A stretch of 64,000 nt of DNA from SZUA-309 sp965232595 (lineage in GTDB: Bacteria; Pseudomonadota; Gammaproteobacteria; Pseudomonadales; Azotimanducaceae): positions 3,782,001-3,846,000 of the forward strand of contig OZ246983.1 of NCBI GenBank assembly GCA_965232595.1, in the 5' to 3' direction. Below are positions 1 through 8,801 of this stretch, piece after piece (position 1 is the stretch's first letter; the number at the start of each line of letters is the position of its first letter). The notes under the pieces are model-generated. The model saw only the letters and a program-made list of their open reading frames with translations, was not told where the DNA came from and did not search any database. Position numbers and translations under genes: made by a program.

Positions 1-1063
1 ACAGCCCCATGAAGCCGGCGATCACCGAAACGAACACCAGCTGTGAAGCCAGCTGGCCGCCGATCAGCGCGGCGAGCACAAACGACGTGTTGCCCCAGTA
101 GGCCTGCGCGGAGGCAAAGCTGGCAGCGACCACGGCGGCAAGCACCAGCCCCGCGCCGATGAACCGCTTGGCGCCCATCCGATCGATGAAAGGACCGAAG
201 GCAAGCCCTGCCAGCGCGCTGAGGCCACTCATGATGCCCATCCAGTAGGAGTAGACGTCGGCAGTGAAGCCGAGTTCCTGGACCGCCATCACCGGGTAGA
301 TGCTGATGGAGATGCCGGCCGCCATCCGGTGCATGAACTCCACCGTGATCAGCAGCAGGCTCATCGGCAGGAAGATGACCCGGAACAGATCCCGGAAGAT
401 GCCGACGAAAGACTCGCTGACTGGAAAGTCTCTCGGAGTGGCCGCCCCTGCGCTCCAGGGCAGCAGGCGTTCTCCCTGCCGCTCCCTGACCAGCGTCACG
501 AACAGGAAGATGCTGCCCACCGTGGCGGTGGAGACCAGCGCGGTGACGGCCAGGCCGTACTGCACGAGCAGAAAGCCATTGAGGGCGCCGAACAGCGAGA
601 AACCGGCAGCCTGCCCGAACGCCATGAACGCGTTGGCACGACCACGCTCGCCTTCCGGGAGGATGTCGATGGCCATACCGTCTACCGCCACGTCCTGCAG
701 CGCGGCAAAGGTGTTGACCACGGTGCCGATCACGATCAGCGTCCAGACGTTCTCAGCCGGGTTCAGCACCCAGGCCATGCTGAACATGGCAAGCGTCAGC
801 CCGGCCTGTGCCGCCATGACCCAGGGGCGGCGTCGGCCCATGGCGGGGAACGAGAATCGATCCATGAAGGGGCCGGAGATCAGCTTGAGGCCCCAGGGCA
901 ATCCGGTGATGGCGGCAAAGGTGGCGATGTCTGCGGTTTCCACCCCCTCGGATGCCAGCCAGGCCGGCATGGCGATGGTGAGCAACCCGATGGGCACGCC
1001 CTGGGCGAAGTAGAAAAGCGTGAAGGCAGTAAAGCGAAACGGCGTCGATCGGGTCAGGAACAA
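1..1063 (-). CDS. MFS transporter, AmpG-like (3' end outside window)
   Basis: Multi-spanning inner-membrane transporter of the major facilitator superfamily, cut by the window edge so that about 354 codons are present. The N-terminus starts with a helix around FYFAQGVPIGLLTIAMP. A cytoplasmic MDRFSFPAMGRRRPW loop follows, matching the helix 2-3 motif of AmpG-like permeases, and then AALQDVAVDGMAIDI, also typical of AmpG/SLC33-type carriers. The only usable start after an in-frame TAG is a TTG at 1063-1061, weakly preceded by GGACG. It lies 62 nt downstream of the Nramp-like gene and is probably co-transcribed with it. AmpG itself imports anhydromuropeptides, but the substrate here cannot be read from the sequence. 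Confidence 0.8.
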   Translation of the reverse strand, partial: MFLTRSTPFRFTAFTLFYFAQGVPIGLLTIAMPAWLASEGVETADIATFAAITGLPWGLKLISGPFMDRFSFPAMGRRRPWVMAAQAGLTLAMFSMAWVLNPAENVWTLIVIGTVVNTFAALQDVAVDGMAIDILPEGERGRANAFMAFGQAAGFSLFGALNGFLLVQYGLAVTALVSTATVGSIFLFVTLVRERQGERLLPWSAGAATPRDFPVSESFVGIFRDLFRVIFLPMSLLLITVEFMHRMAAGISISIYPVMAVQELGFTADVYSYWMGIMSGLSALAGLAFGPFIDRMGAKRFIGAGLVLAAVVAASFASAQAYWGNTSFVLAALIGGQLASQLVFVSVIAGFMGL

Positions 1064-1125
1064 AGCTGCGTCCGTTGTTTTTGTTGTCGGCGGAAACTAG
1101 CAGGAAATTGCCCTCGACGCAGCGT

Positions 1126-2388
1126 TCAGAACCACCTCAGATACAGGTAGCCGATTGTTGCCAGGGTCAGCGTCAGTACGGCCACCTGGTTCCAGCGCAC
1201 CAGGCTGGCTGCGGGCCGGTGCTTAAGCGGCACGTTGTCGCCGCAGATTGCCAGCTGATTGGCCCAGGCAACAACGGGAGCGGCGAGAAAACCAGTGAAG
1301 GTGACGATGTCGATGAAGGTCGCGAAGGCACTGAAGAAGAACAGAAGCAGCGCGCTTGCCGCCGCGACGACCAGGAACATGGCCGGGAAATACAGGGCTT
1401 CTGCCTGCGCTTCGCGCCCGTCCGAAAACAGCTCAGCGGCGAATTCGCCCATCATCCTCGGGAAGCCGTCGACGATCGCCAGCAGCGTCGAGTACATCAC
1501 GGCCAACGCGGCAACAGAGACCAGCAGGGTGGACCAGCCGCCGATTGCCTGAGTGTAGAGACTGACGAACGTGGTCACGAAGGGCCCCGAGGCACCGGGC
1601 AACACTTCGCCGCTGCCATGCAGCACGGCTGCGCCGATGAACAGGAAGCAGAGCGCCAGCACCACGCTCGCCAGATAACCGAGATTGAAGTCGAAACGAG
1701 CATCGCCGGCTGTGCGGCCGGAGTCGTTGCGCTTTGCCAGGATCCAGGCTGCCAGCATGATGGCAGCGGTGTTGCCGATGGGCATCCAGCCGGAAATGGC
1801 GATGGCAAATGACCAGTTCTCGCTCGTGAGCGGAAACGGCGGGAAGGCGGGCACACTGGCCTCGGCGAAGGCCGGCAGGCTGGCGAGGGTGGTGATCAAG
1901 GTCAGCCCGCTGAAAAGCAGCACGAGAATGCCGGTGATCGACTCGATGATCCGGTAGCGGCCGATGGCGACCAGGCCAGCGGTCAGCACCAGCAGGCCGA
2001 TCGCAGCCAGCGCCGGTGCGAGGCTGGTGCCAAAGATCCACTGCGCGATCGAGGCGCTGACCAGGCTGACGCCGGCCATGGCGGCCACCGCTTCGATGGC
2101 CGAGGTGACGAACATGATCAGGACCAGCATCCTGCCGCGACGACCGTAGCCGCGGACCAGGCTCTCCCCGGTAGCGGCCGCATAGTCAGCGGCAAAGCGG
2201 AACAGCGGATATTTCAGCGCGCAGACCAGCAGGATGAGGATGCCGAGCGTCAGCCCGTAGCCGGCCCCGGCACGGGTGGACTGGACGATGTGGGAGGTGC
2301 CGACGGCAGCCGCTGCAAAGACCAATCCAGGTCCGAACCTGGCGCGCAGCTGGGCCAGAGAGCCTGCAGTCTGCTGGCTGTCACTCAT
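1126..2388 (-). CDS. Nramp-like (NRAMP-related) membrane transporter
   Basis: Protein of 420 residues with about 11 hydrophobic helices. The opening GPGLVFAAAAVGTSHIVQST aligns with helix 1 of Nramp divalent-metal transporters. The canonical metal-binding DPGN of that helix is absent (GTSH in its place), and helix 6 has GWMPIG where Nramp proteins carry MPH. It therefore belongs to a distant Nramp-related branch, and manganese or iron transport should not be assumed. The ATG start lies 104 nt from the divergently transcribed thiolase, so 2389-2492 should hold both promoters. The MFS gene follows on the same strand. Confidence 0.78.
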   Translation of the reverse strand: MSDSQQTAGSLAQLRARFGPGLVFAAAAVGTSHIVQSTRAGAGYGLTLGILILLVCALKYPLFRFAADYAAATGESLVRGYGRRGRMLVLIMFVTSAIEAVAAMAGVSLVSASIAQWIFGTSLAPALAAIGLLVLTAGLVAIGRYRIIESITGILVLLFSGLTLITTLASLPAFAEASVPAFPPFPLTSENWSFAIAISGWMPIGNTAAIMLAAWILAKRNDSGRTAGDARFDFNLGYLASVVLALCFLFIGAAVLHGSGEVLPGASGPFVTTFVSLYTQAIGGWSTLLVSVAALAVMYSTLLAIVDGFPRMMGEFAAELFSDGREAQAEALYFPAMFLVVAAASALLLFFFSAFATFIDIVTFTGFLAAPVVAWANQLAICGDNVPLKHRPAASLVRWNQVAVLTLTLATIGYLYLRWF

Positions 2389-2492
2389 CCGGTTTTGTTC
2401 TTCTTCTCTCCAGGTGGCGCATTTTCGGTCCCTTGGGATCTGGCTACAATACGCGGCTCGACTTTTCCCATCATTTTTTGAAGGACGTTCAC

Positions 2493-3662
2493 ATGGAAGA
2501 CGTATACATCGTAGAAGCGGTACGCAGCCCGATCGGTCGGCGCGGCAAGGGCCTCGCGGGTCTGATCCCTGCCGATCTGCTCGGTGCCGTGCAGGCAGCT
2601 GCGCTTGAGCGCAGCGGCATTCCGGCTGAGAAGATTGGTCAGGTGATCGGCGGTTGCGTCTCGCAGGTGGGCGAGCAGTCCTTCAACATCGCCCGCATCG
2701 CCTGGCTGTCGAAAGGCCTGCCGGAAGAGGTGGCGGCCACCACGGTGGATTCCCAGTGCGGCTCCAGCCAGCAGGCAACCTCCATGGGTGCGGCCATGGT
2801 GGCCTCCGGCATGGAAGACATCGTCATGACCTGCGGGGTCGAGATGATGACCCGCGTGCCCCTCGGCTCGAACATGAAGGACGGTGTGCCGATGGGCGAG
2901 TCCTACATGTCCCACTACCAGCCGACCAGCCAGTTTCAGGGCGCCGCGATGATCGCCGAGGAGTATCAGATCACCCGTGAGGACACCGACGCATTCGGCC
3001 TGAAGAGCCAGCAGAACGCCAGCAAAGCCTGGCAGGAAGGGCGGTTCGATCGGGAAGTGACGCCGATTGAAGCGCCGGTGCTGAACGAGAAAGGCGAGCC
3101 GACCGGTGAGACCCAGACGATCAGCCGCGACGAAGGCCTGCGCGAGACTTCCCTGGAAGCTCTGGCAGCGCTCGATCCGGTGCCGGGTCAGGAAGTGCAC
3201 ACGGCCGGAACCAGCTCGCAGGTGTCCGACGGCGCCGCCGTCGTCATCATGGCCAGCAAAAAGGCAGTTGATGAGCTCGGCCTGAAGCCGCGTGCCCGGG
3301 TGGTTGCGACCACTCTGGTTGGCGTGGATCCGGTCACCATGCTGAAGGGTCCGATCCCGGCGTCCGAGAAGGTGCTCAACCAGGCAGGCCTGACGGTGGA
3401 CGACATCGATACCTTCGAGGTGAACGAAGCCTTCGCTTCGGTGGTGCTGGCCTGGGAAAAAGCGGTCGGCCCGGATCCGGACAAGGTCAACCCGAACGGT
3501 GGCGCCATCGCCCTCGGCCACCCCACCGGCTCGACCGGCGCCCGGCTGATCACAACCGCGCTGCATGAGCTGGAACGCTCCGGCGGTCGTTATGGGCTGA
3601 TTGCCATGTGCTGTGGCGGCGGGCTCGGGACCGGCACCATCATCGAACGGATCGACGGCTGA
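2493..3662 (+). CDS. Acetyl-CoA C-acyltransferase (thiolase)
   Basis: Thiolase of 389 residues, the usual family length. It cleaves 3-ketoacyl-CoA, or condenses acyl-CoAs, in the cytoplasm. The acyl-accepting cysteine is Cys89 in VDSQCGSSQQ, the catalytic histidine is His343 in IALGHPTGSTGAR, and the second cysteine is Cys373 in MCCGGGLGTG. The ATG at 2493 has AAGGA eight bases upstream; an open frame extends further 5' but without family homology. The LLM oxidoreductase starts 3 nt after its stop, so the two are co-transcribed. Sequence style resembles thiolases used on steroid or branched acyl chains, but the substrate is not determined. Confidence 0.92.
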   Translation: MEDVYIVEAVRSPIGRRGKGLAGLIPADLLGAVQAAALERSGIPAEKIGQVIGGCVSQVGEQSFNIARIAWLSKGLPEEVAATTVDSQCGSSQQATSMGAAMVASGMEDIVMTCGVEMMTRVPLGSNMKDGVPMGESYMSHYQPTSQFQGAAMIAEEYQITREDTDAFGLKSQQNASKAWQEGRFDREVTPIEAPVLNEKGEPTGETQTISRDEGLRETSLEALAALDPVPGQEVHTAGTSSQVSDGAAVVIMASKKAVDELGLKPRARVVATTLVGVDPVTMLKGPIPASEKVLNQAGLTVDDIDTFEVNEAFASVVLAWEKAVGPDPDKVNPNGGAIALGHPTGSTGARLITTALHELERSGGRYGLIAMCCGGGLGTGTIIERIDG

Positions 3663-3665
3663 GCC

Positions 3666-4550
3666 ATGTTCCGGATCGGCATACATGCGGGACCGCAGGA
3701 CCTCGCCGTCGACGAGATGAAGCGACTCTGGCGGACCGCGGACGACAGCGGCTTTCACTGGGTGTCGGTCTGGGATCATTTTTACGCGAACCCGCTGGTG
3801 GACCGAAACAATCCCTGCTTCGAGGGGGTGGCCGCCATGTCTGCCCTGGCAACGCTGACCGACAACGTGCAGGTCGGTTGCCTGGTGTTCTGCGCGCTGT
3901 TCCGGCCGCCCGGCGTGCTGGCCAAAGCGGCGGTCACCATCGACCACCTGTCCGGTGGCCGCGCGCAGATCGGGGTCGGCGCAGGGTGGCTGGAAGAGGA
4001 GTTCCGGGAGTTCGGTTACGGCTTTCCGCCGCTGGGCAAACGGCTCGATCAGCTCGAGGAAGCGCTGGCCATCATCCGCTCGCTGCTGAACGACGAAGAA
4101 ACCACCTTCAACGGCGAGTACTACCAGGTGCAGGGTGCTGTCTGCGGTCCGCGGCCCGTCAACGGCAAGCTGCCCATCTGGGTGGGTGGTCGGGGCAAAG
4201 CACGAACGCCGCAGCTGGCGGCGCGCTACGCCGACGGCTTCAACATGCCTTACCTGGCACCGGACTCAGTGCGCGATCGTCTCGAGCGGGTTGCTGCTGC
4301 CTGCGAGGCGATCGGCCGGGATCCTGGCGAGATCGAGTCGAGCGTCAACGTCGGTTTTTACCTCGGCGACAGAGCGCCGGAGGTGAATCCGGAGGGCAGC
4401 CTGACCGGTTCCACCGCGCAGGCGGTGGATCGGATCGGCGAGTATGTGGACAGCGGCGTGCAGGGGCTGAACATCGCCATCCGGCCGCCGGTTGATTGGG
4501 ACGCGCTTGCGCAGTTCATCGAAGAGGTGATGCCGCACTTCGCTGACTGA
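3666..4550 (+). CDS. LLM-class (luciferase-like) flavin/F420 oxidoreductase
   Basis: Protein of 294 residues with the TIM-barrel signature of luciferase-like monooxygenases. An N-terminal FHWVSVWDHFYANP segment is followed by GRAQIGVGAGWLEEEFREFG, characteristic of the F420-dependent subfamily, and a C-terminal WVGGRGKARTPQLAARYADG. Such enzymes use F420 or FMN to oxidise or reduce small organic molecules. It is translationally coupled to the thiolase, suggesting a role in degrading the same substrate. Whether the cofactor is F420 or FMN cannot be told from sequence. Confidence 0.82.
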   Translation: MFRIGIHAGPQDLAVDEMKRLWRTADDSGFHWVSVWDHFYANPLVDRNNPCFEGVAAMSALATLTDNVQVGCLVFCALFRPPGVLAKAAVTIDHLSGGRAQIGVGAGWLEEEFREFGYGFPPLGKRLDQLEEALAIIRSLLNDEETTFNGEYYQVQGAVCGPRPVNGKLPIWVGGRGKARTPQLAARYADGFNMPYLAPDSVRDRLERVAAACEAIGRDPGEIESSVNVGFYLGDRAPEVNPEGSLTGSTAQAVDRIGEYVDSGVQGLNIAIRPPVDWDALAQFIEEVMPHFAD

Positions 4551-4555
4551 CGCCG

Positions 4556-4990
4556 CTACTGCACGTTCAACCGGTTGTTGCGCAGAGACTGCATCTGCAG
4601 CTCGATGTCGGCAAAGCGCTCGCGGATCAGCTTCAGCAGCTCGTCGCCGGCGTAGCGATCGAAGACGATGGTCTCCACGGCCTCGGCAGCCTTCAGGCGC
4701 TGGATCTCCGGATCAGCAGCCAGTGCTTTACGGCCGAGCTCAATCAGCTCGGTTGTGCGCTGGCCTTTCCACCAGGCCCAGGCCTTTGCCGCCTCGAAAT
4801 CCACGGCGTGACGACGGGCGCGCACCTGATCCAGGCGCCCGCTGAACTCGCTCAAAAACTCCGTTGCTGCCGGTTCGATCTCCTCCACGGCGAAAATCCT
4901 CAGCCGCACGGCCAGCGCCATCTGCAGGGTGCTGCTCACGGCGTCGGCCTCGTCGTCCGTTTCTGCTTCGGTTTTCAGGCTCTGAAACAT
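4556..4990 (-). CDS. Hypothetical helical protein
   Basis: Protein of 144 residues with no recognised family. It is soluble, rich in Glu, Ala, Arg and Leu, and predicted almost wholly alpha-helical, with no signal peptide. The C-terminal half (about 100-140) could form an amphipathic or coiled-coil helix. It converges with the LLM gene, whose stop lies 5 nt away, with no terminator between. The ATG at 4990 has AAAGGA about 12 nt upstream. Gene-like composition and lack of overlap support a real gene; the function is unknown. Confidence 0.6.
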   Translation of the reverse strand: MFQSLKTEAETDDEADAVSSTLQMALAVRLRIFAVEEIEPAATEFLSEFSGRLDQVRARRHAVDFEAAKAWAWWKGQRTTELIELGRKALAADPEIQRLKAAEAVETIVFDRYAGDELLKLIRERFADIELQMQSLRNNRLNVQ

Positions 4991-5212
4991 GGTTCCATTC
5001 GTCCTTTCAGGGTTGATCTACCTTAGGTGGACGGCGGGTTGCGCACCGTGCTGCGCCGGTCAGGAAAGGGTCCGCCGAGGACAGCCGAGCCGAATGGGCT
5101 TCCTAACGCGTTGAAAATTAAGCAAAAAATATCAAGATACTTGGTCGTGTTAGGTTCAGCTCAAGACGCTGCGAGGTCAGCACCAGGGCGCCTGGAGCCA
5201 GGAGGTTCAGAC
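4991..5212. other. Divergent intergenic region, AT-rich core
   Basis: This 222-bp gap between two divergent genes holds an AT-rich stretch (5111-5160) unlike its surroundings. TTGAAA at 5111-5116 followed by GATACT at 5136-5141 (19-bp spacer) is a weak promoter candidate for the acetyltransferase. The stretch between that and the AGGAGG at 5200-5205 shows no gene. Confidence 0.4.
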
Positions 5213-6016
5213 GTGGAACTGCTCGAGATCGACGAGACCACAGAAGACACTTTTTATCGCTGTCTGCACGACGAGATTCCGGCCGATCCTCGGGTGATAG
5301 CGATGCGCAAAGACTGGCGCGCGCGATTTCAGCCGCTTGGTCATCGGGCGAAGGTGCTGAAAGACGATGCGGGCCAGGTGGTCGGGCTGACCAACTACAT
5401 ACCGGTTGAGCATTCGCCGTACGAAGGCAGCAACCTCATGGCCATCCTCTGCATGTGGATCCACGGCTATGACCATCTGATCGGTAACCAGCAGGCGAAG
5501 GGTTACGGCCGCTTCATGCTGGCCGGGATCGAAGCGGACGCCCGCCGCGCTGGCATGGACGGGCTGGTGGTCTGGGCCAAGGACTACGATGCCTGGAACC
5601 CGGTGAGCTTCTATGAGCACATGGGCTTCGAGCGGGCCGACCAGGACGGCCTGGATGTGCTGGCCTGGAAGCCCTTCAGCCAGTCCGCTCAGGCACCCGC
5701 GTTCCTGAAGCGGAACACGCTGATCGCCAGGGAAGCACCGGAGGACGGCCGGGTGGCGGTTACCCTGTTTTCCAACGGCTGGTGTGGTGGCGGCTGCCAG
5801 CTCTGCATGATGGCGCGGGACGTCAGCGACAAGCTGCCCGACGAGGTGGCACTCACTGAGGTGCTGGCCTGGGACAAAGACGACATGCGCGAACGGGGCG
5901 AAAGCATCGATATGCTGTATGTGGACGGCGAAGCGTTCAGGCCGGATGGCCCGCCGGCCACGGCCGCGGAGCTCGAAGCAGCGCTGCGGGCGCACGCACG
6001 CACCCGCAGCAGCTGA
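5213..6016 (+). CDS. GNAT acetyltransferase fused to thioredoxin-like CxxC domain
   Basis: Protein of 267 residues with two parts. Residues 1 to about 165 form a GNAT acetyltransferase domain, with GYGRFMLAGIEADARRAGMD as the acetyl-CoA loop and helix and FYEHMGFERAD as the closing strand. Residues from about 175 look like a thioredoxin-type beta-alpha-beta fold carrying GWCGGGCQLC, with three cysteines. The layout resembles YoaP-type GNAT proteins with an accessory C-terminal domain. A GTG start at 5213 is chosen because AGGAGG lies 7 nt upstream; a longer frame from 5027 has no such site and a non-conserved leader. It abuts the convergent MATE gene. Substrate unknown. Confidence 0.75.
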   Translation: MELLEIDETTEDTFYRCLHDEIPADPRVIAMRKDWRARFQPLGHRAKVLKDDAGQVVGLTNYIPVEHSPYEGSNLMAILCMWIHGYDHLIGNQQAKGYGRFMLAGIEADARRAGMDGLVVWAKDYDAWNPVSFYEHMGFERADQDGLDVLAWKPFSQSAQAPAFLKRNTLIAREAPEDGRVAVTLFSNGWCGGGCQLCMMARDVSDKLPDEVALTEVLAWDKDDMRERGESIDMLYVDGEAFRPDGPPATAAELEAALRAHARTRSS

Positions 6017-7417
6017 TCAGATCCGGGAGAAGGCGACGATCCGGGCATGATTGCGGCTGGTGGAGATCAGCCGGATACCCGTCAGCAGGGCGACCACCGT
6101 CAGCCCGAGGGTCATGCCCATCCAGTAGCCCGGCACGCCGCGAGGCTCCAGGCCGAGCCAGCCGAAGCACAGCGCGGCACCCAGCGGCAGCGCCAGGAAC
6201 CAGAAGCCGACCAGCGAGTAGACCATGGGCATTCGCGTGTCCTTGTAGCCGCGCAGGGTGCCGCCCATGGTGGCCAGAGTGTCGTCGACGATCTGGTAGA
6301 CGGCGATGAAGATCATCAGCGAGGCCGCCAGCTCCAGAACCGGTGCGTCCTGGGTGTAGATCCCGGCGATCTGATAGCGGAACAGGATGAGCGTGGCGGA
6401 CACGGCCACGGCGTAGGCGATGGAGACGATGAAGGCGGTCCTGCCGACGAAGGCAGCGCTGGCGTAATCCCGGGCGCCGACGTAGAAGCCGACCCGGATG
6501 CTGGCTGCCGCACCGAGCGTGCTCGGCAGCACGTAGGTGGCCCAGTTGACGTTGCCGGCGATGCTGTTGGCTGCCAGCGCCACCACGCCCAGGGATGCGA
6601 TGGACAGGCCGATCACGGAAAACACCGCCATCTCCAGAAAGATGGTCAGGCCGATGGGCACGCCGATTTTCAGGATGCTCTTCTGAATCTGCCAGTCCGG
6701 CCAGTCGAAACGCTCGAGGATGCGGGTGGCCGAGAAGTAGGGCCGGCGCAGCAGGCCGATGATCAGCAGCAGTTCCACCCACCAGACCGCCGTCGTCGCC
6801 CAGCCGCAGCCCTCGCCGCCGAGCTCCGGCGCGCCGAAATGGCCGTAGATCAACACGTAGTTGAGCGCCGCGTTCACCGGCAGGGCCAGCCCGGCGATCA
6901 CCATGGGCGGAATCGTGCGGCCGAGGCCCTCTGCGGTGTAACGGAGCACGATGTAGATCTGCACCGCCGGCAGGCCCCAGGCAGTCGCATCCAGATAAGC
7001 CTGCGCCACTTCCAGGGCACCCGGATCCACCTGCACGTAAGCAAAGATGGGGGCTGCATTGGTGACGACCAGAACGCAGAGGGCGGAGGCGGCGATGCCG
7101 AGCCAGAGCCCCTGCCGCACCTGGGCACCAGCGTCCTGCACAGCACCCGATCCGCGCAGCTGCGCGACGATGGGCGTGATGGCCATGGTGAACCCGGTGG
7201 TGAGCATGAACACCGGCCAGAGAATCGAGCCGCCCAGGGCGACACCGGCAAGGTGGGTGGAGTCGTAGCGGCCGGCCATGGCGGTATCGATGAAGCCCAT
7301 AGCCATGATGAAAAACTGAGTAGCGACCATGGGCGCGCCCAGGCGGACCAGGGCTTTAAACTCGGTCGAGAAGCGGCGCGGTGCAGCCGGCTGCGGGTCC
7401 GTAGCGGCTTCGCTCAA
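6017..7417 (-). CDS. MATE-family efflux transporter
   Basis: Inner-membrane cation-coupled drug/toxin exporter of 466 residues with 12 helices in two MatE halves. The start of the first half contains ALVRLGAPMVATQFFIMA and FIDTAMAGRYD, the classic NorM-type motif; the second begins near ILKIGVPIGLTIFLEMAVFS. The start is TTG at 7417, overlapping the TGA stop of the upstream CoA-transferase gene as TTGA, which indicates translational coupling. No regulator lies next to it. Confidence 0.88.
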   Translation of the reverse strand: MSEAATDPQPAAPRRFSTEFKALVRLGAPMVATQFFIMAMGFIDTAMAGRYDSTHLAGVALGGSILWPVFMLTTGFTMAITPIVAQLRGSGAVQDAGAQVRQGLWLGIAASALCVLVVTNAAPIFAYVQVDPGALEVAQAYLDATAWGLPAVQIYIVLRYTAEGLGRTIPPMVIAGLALPVNAALNYVLIYGHFGAPELGGEGCGWATTAVWWVELLLIIGLLRRPYFSATRILERFDWPDWQIQKSILKIGVPIGLTIFLEMAVFSVIGLSIASLGVVALAANSIAGNVNWATYVLPSTLGAAASIRVGFYVGARDYASAAFVGRTAFIVSIAYAVAVSATLILFRYQIAGIYTQDAPVLELAASLMIFIAVYQIVDDTLATMGGTLRGYKDTRMPMVYSLVGFWFLALPLGAALCFGWLGLEPRGVPGYWMGMTLGLTVVALLTGIRLISTSRNHARIVAFSRI

Positions 7418-8619
7418 ATGACGAGCTCTGCTCTGAGCCTGGCAATCGCCTCGTCGTCGTAACCGATCTCGCGCAGGATCTCCGCCGTGTGCTGGCCGTG
7501 CTGAGGCGGTGGGCGCTGGGTGTCCGGGCCGTCCGCATCCGTCTGGTAGCCGGCTCTGACCAGATCCACCGAAGCGCCTTCCTCTGTGGGCGCCGGTAGG
7601 CGAATGAACGCCTGCCGGTGCTCGAACTGCGGGTCAGTGACGACCTCCGAGTAGCTGCGAATGGGCGCTGCCGGAACGTTTTCCGCCGCGAAGATTTCCA
7701 GCCACTCGGCATTGGTCTTGCCGGCCAGCTCGGCGGCGATGATGTCTCTGACCTCGTCGTAGTGCTTCATCCGCTCCGGGGCGGTTTTCAGCCGCTCGTC
7801 GTCGAGCACGTCCTCGCGGCCGATGGCCCGGAACAGCGCCGCTGCCTGCGGCTCTTTCAGAGCGACCAGGTTCAGGTAGCCGTCACGGGTCTCGAAGCTG
7901 TTGGCGGTGGGCTGGCCTGTGGGCGACTTGTTGCCGAACAGCTCAGGCGTCACCCCTTTGATCAGGTAGTTACTGACCTGTGGCGTCTGCAGCACCATGG
8001 CGGTGTCCATCATCGCCACGTCCAGATGCTGGCCCTGGCCGGTTGCCAGGCGCCTGTAGAGCGCAGCGGATATCGCGAAGGCGGTGTTCAGCGCCGTGCC
8101 CATGTCCACCGGCATGTAGCCGGTCCTGGTCGGGCCGGTTTCCGGGTGGCCGGTGATGGACATCATGCCGGACGCTGCCTGAATGGCGCCGTCGTAGGCC
8201 GGGGTGCCGGCCTTGGGCCCACCCTGGCCGTAGCCGGAGATGGAGCAGTAGATGAGATCCTGCTTCAGCGCCTTGAGCTCGGCGTAGCCGAACCCGAGCC
8301 GATCCATGACGCCCGCTCTGAAGTTCTCGACCACCACGTCCGCTTCTTTGACAAGCCGATGCACGATCTCCGTAGCCTGAGCTGACTTCAGGTCGAGGGT
8401 CAGGCTGCGCTTGCCCAGGTTGCAGCTCATGAACGAGGGCGACATGCTCGGGTTGGAGCCGGGCGTGTCGTTCAGCAGGCCCCTGGTCTGATCACCGTTG
8501 GTGCGCTCTTCGATCTTGATGACGTCGGCGCCCAGCAGCGCCAGCTGCTGAGTCGCAAAGGGACCGGCGAGCACCTGGGTAAAGTCGATGATGCGGATGC
8601 CGCTGAATGCTTGTGCCAT
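7414..8619 (-). CDS. CaiB/BaiF family III CoA transferase
   Basis: Family III CoA transferase of 401 residues that moves CoA between carboxylic acids in the cytoplasm. The N-terminus FSGIRIIDFTQVLAGPFATQ and the segment GADVIKIEERTNGDQTRGL are diagnostic. The nucleophilic aspartate is expected in YMPVDMGTALNTAFAISAAL. Length is normal. It is coupled to the MATE gene by a 4-bp overlap. An imperfect inverted repeat lies just upstream of the ATG. The acid substrate is unknown. Confidence 0.88.
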   Translation of the reverse strand: MAQAFSGIRIIDFTQVLAGPFATQQLALLGADVIKIEERTNGDQTRGLLNDTPGSNPSMSPSFMSCNLGKRSLTLDLKSAQATEIVHRLVKEADVVVENFRAGVMDRLGFGYAELKALKQDLIYCSISGYGQGGPKAGTPAYDGAIQAASGMMSITGHPETGPTRTGYMPVDMGTALNTAFAISAALYRRLATGQGQHLDVAMMDTAMVLQTPQVSNYLIKGVTPELFGNKSPTGQPTANSFETRDGYLNLVALKEPQAAALFRAIGREDVLDDERLKTAPERMKHYDEVRDIIAAELAGKTNAEWLEIFAAENVPAAPIRSYSEVVTDPQFEHRQAFIRLPAPTEEGASVDLVRAGYQTDADGPDTQRPPPQHGQHTAEILREIGYDDEAIARLRAELVI

Positions 8620-8632
8620 GCGCTTTCGGGCA

Positions 8633-8658
8633 AGCTGATATCGCCTTGGCGATCAGCT
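8633..8658 (-). promoter_or_regulatory. Inverted repeat in leader of CoA-transferase gene
   Basis: The 26-bp element AGCTGAT-ATCGCC-TT-GGCGAT-CAGCT is nearly self-complementary (11 pairs with a two-base bulge). It begins 14 bp upstream of the minus-strand ATG at 8619, so it could fold in the mRNA leader close to the ribosome-binding site or be bound as an operator. No regulator is encoded nearby and no consensus is recognised. Confidence 0.3.
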
Positions 8659-8736
8659 GCGTTTTCATGGAGGGGAACCGCTGATCTTAACCCAAAAAGA
8701 TGCCGGTAAGGCCAGCCCATTGCCTGCTTAAAACTC

Positions 8737-8764
8737 TTGCATTCATCAGCGCGTGTTCTAAGAT
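8737..8764 (+). promoter_or_regulatory. Candidate promoter of the 8.8-kb RNA
   Basis: TTGCAT (8737-8742) and TAAGAT (8759-8764) are separated by 16 bp and fit a weak sigma-70 promoter. Transcription would start near 8771, just before the structured region and its terminator. The -35 element is poor (3 of 6 consensus bases), so this rests mostly on position. Confidence 0.35.
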
Positions 8765-8801
8765 TTGCCGCGTGTCGGGCTGAACAGTTAAGGAGGTGAT
8801 C

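Noticed and set aside
2385..3947. 520-codon minus-strand open frame opposite the thiolase
   Set aside because: The thiolase on the plus strand has all catalytic residues; the antisense frame has no homology.
8789..8801. Fragment of a 16S rRNA gene (minus strand reads GATCACCTCCTTA)
   Set aside because: Only 13 nt match the 16S tail and the flanks do not; it is better read as a Shine-Dalgarno on the plus strand.
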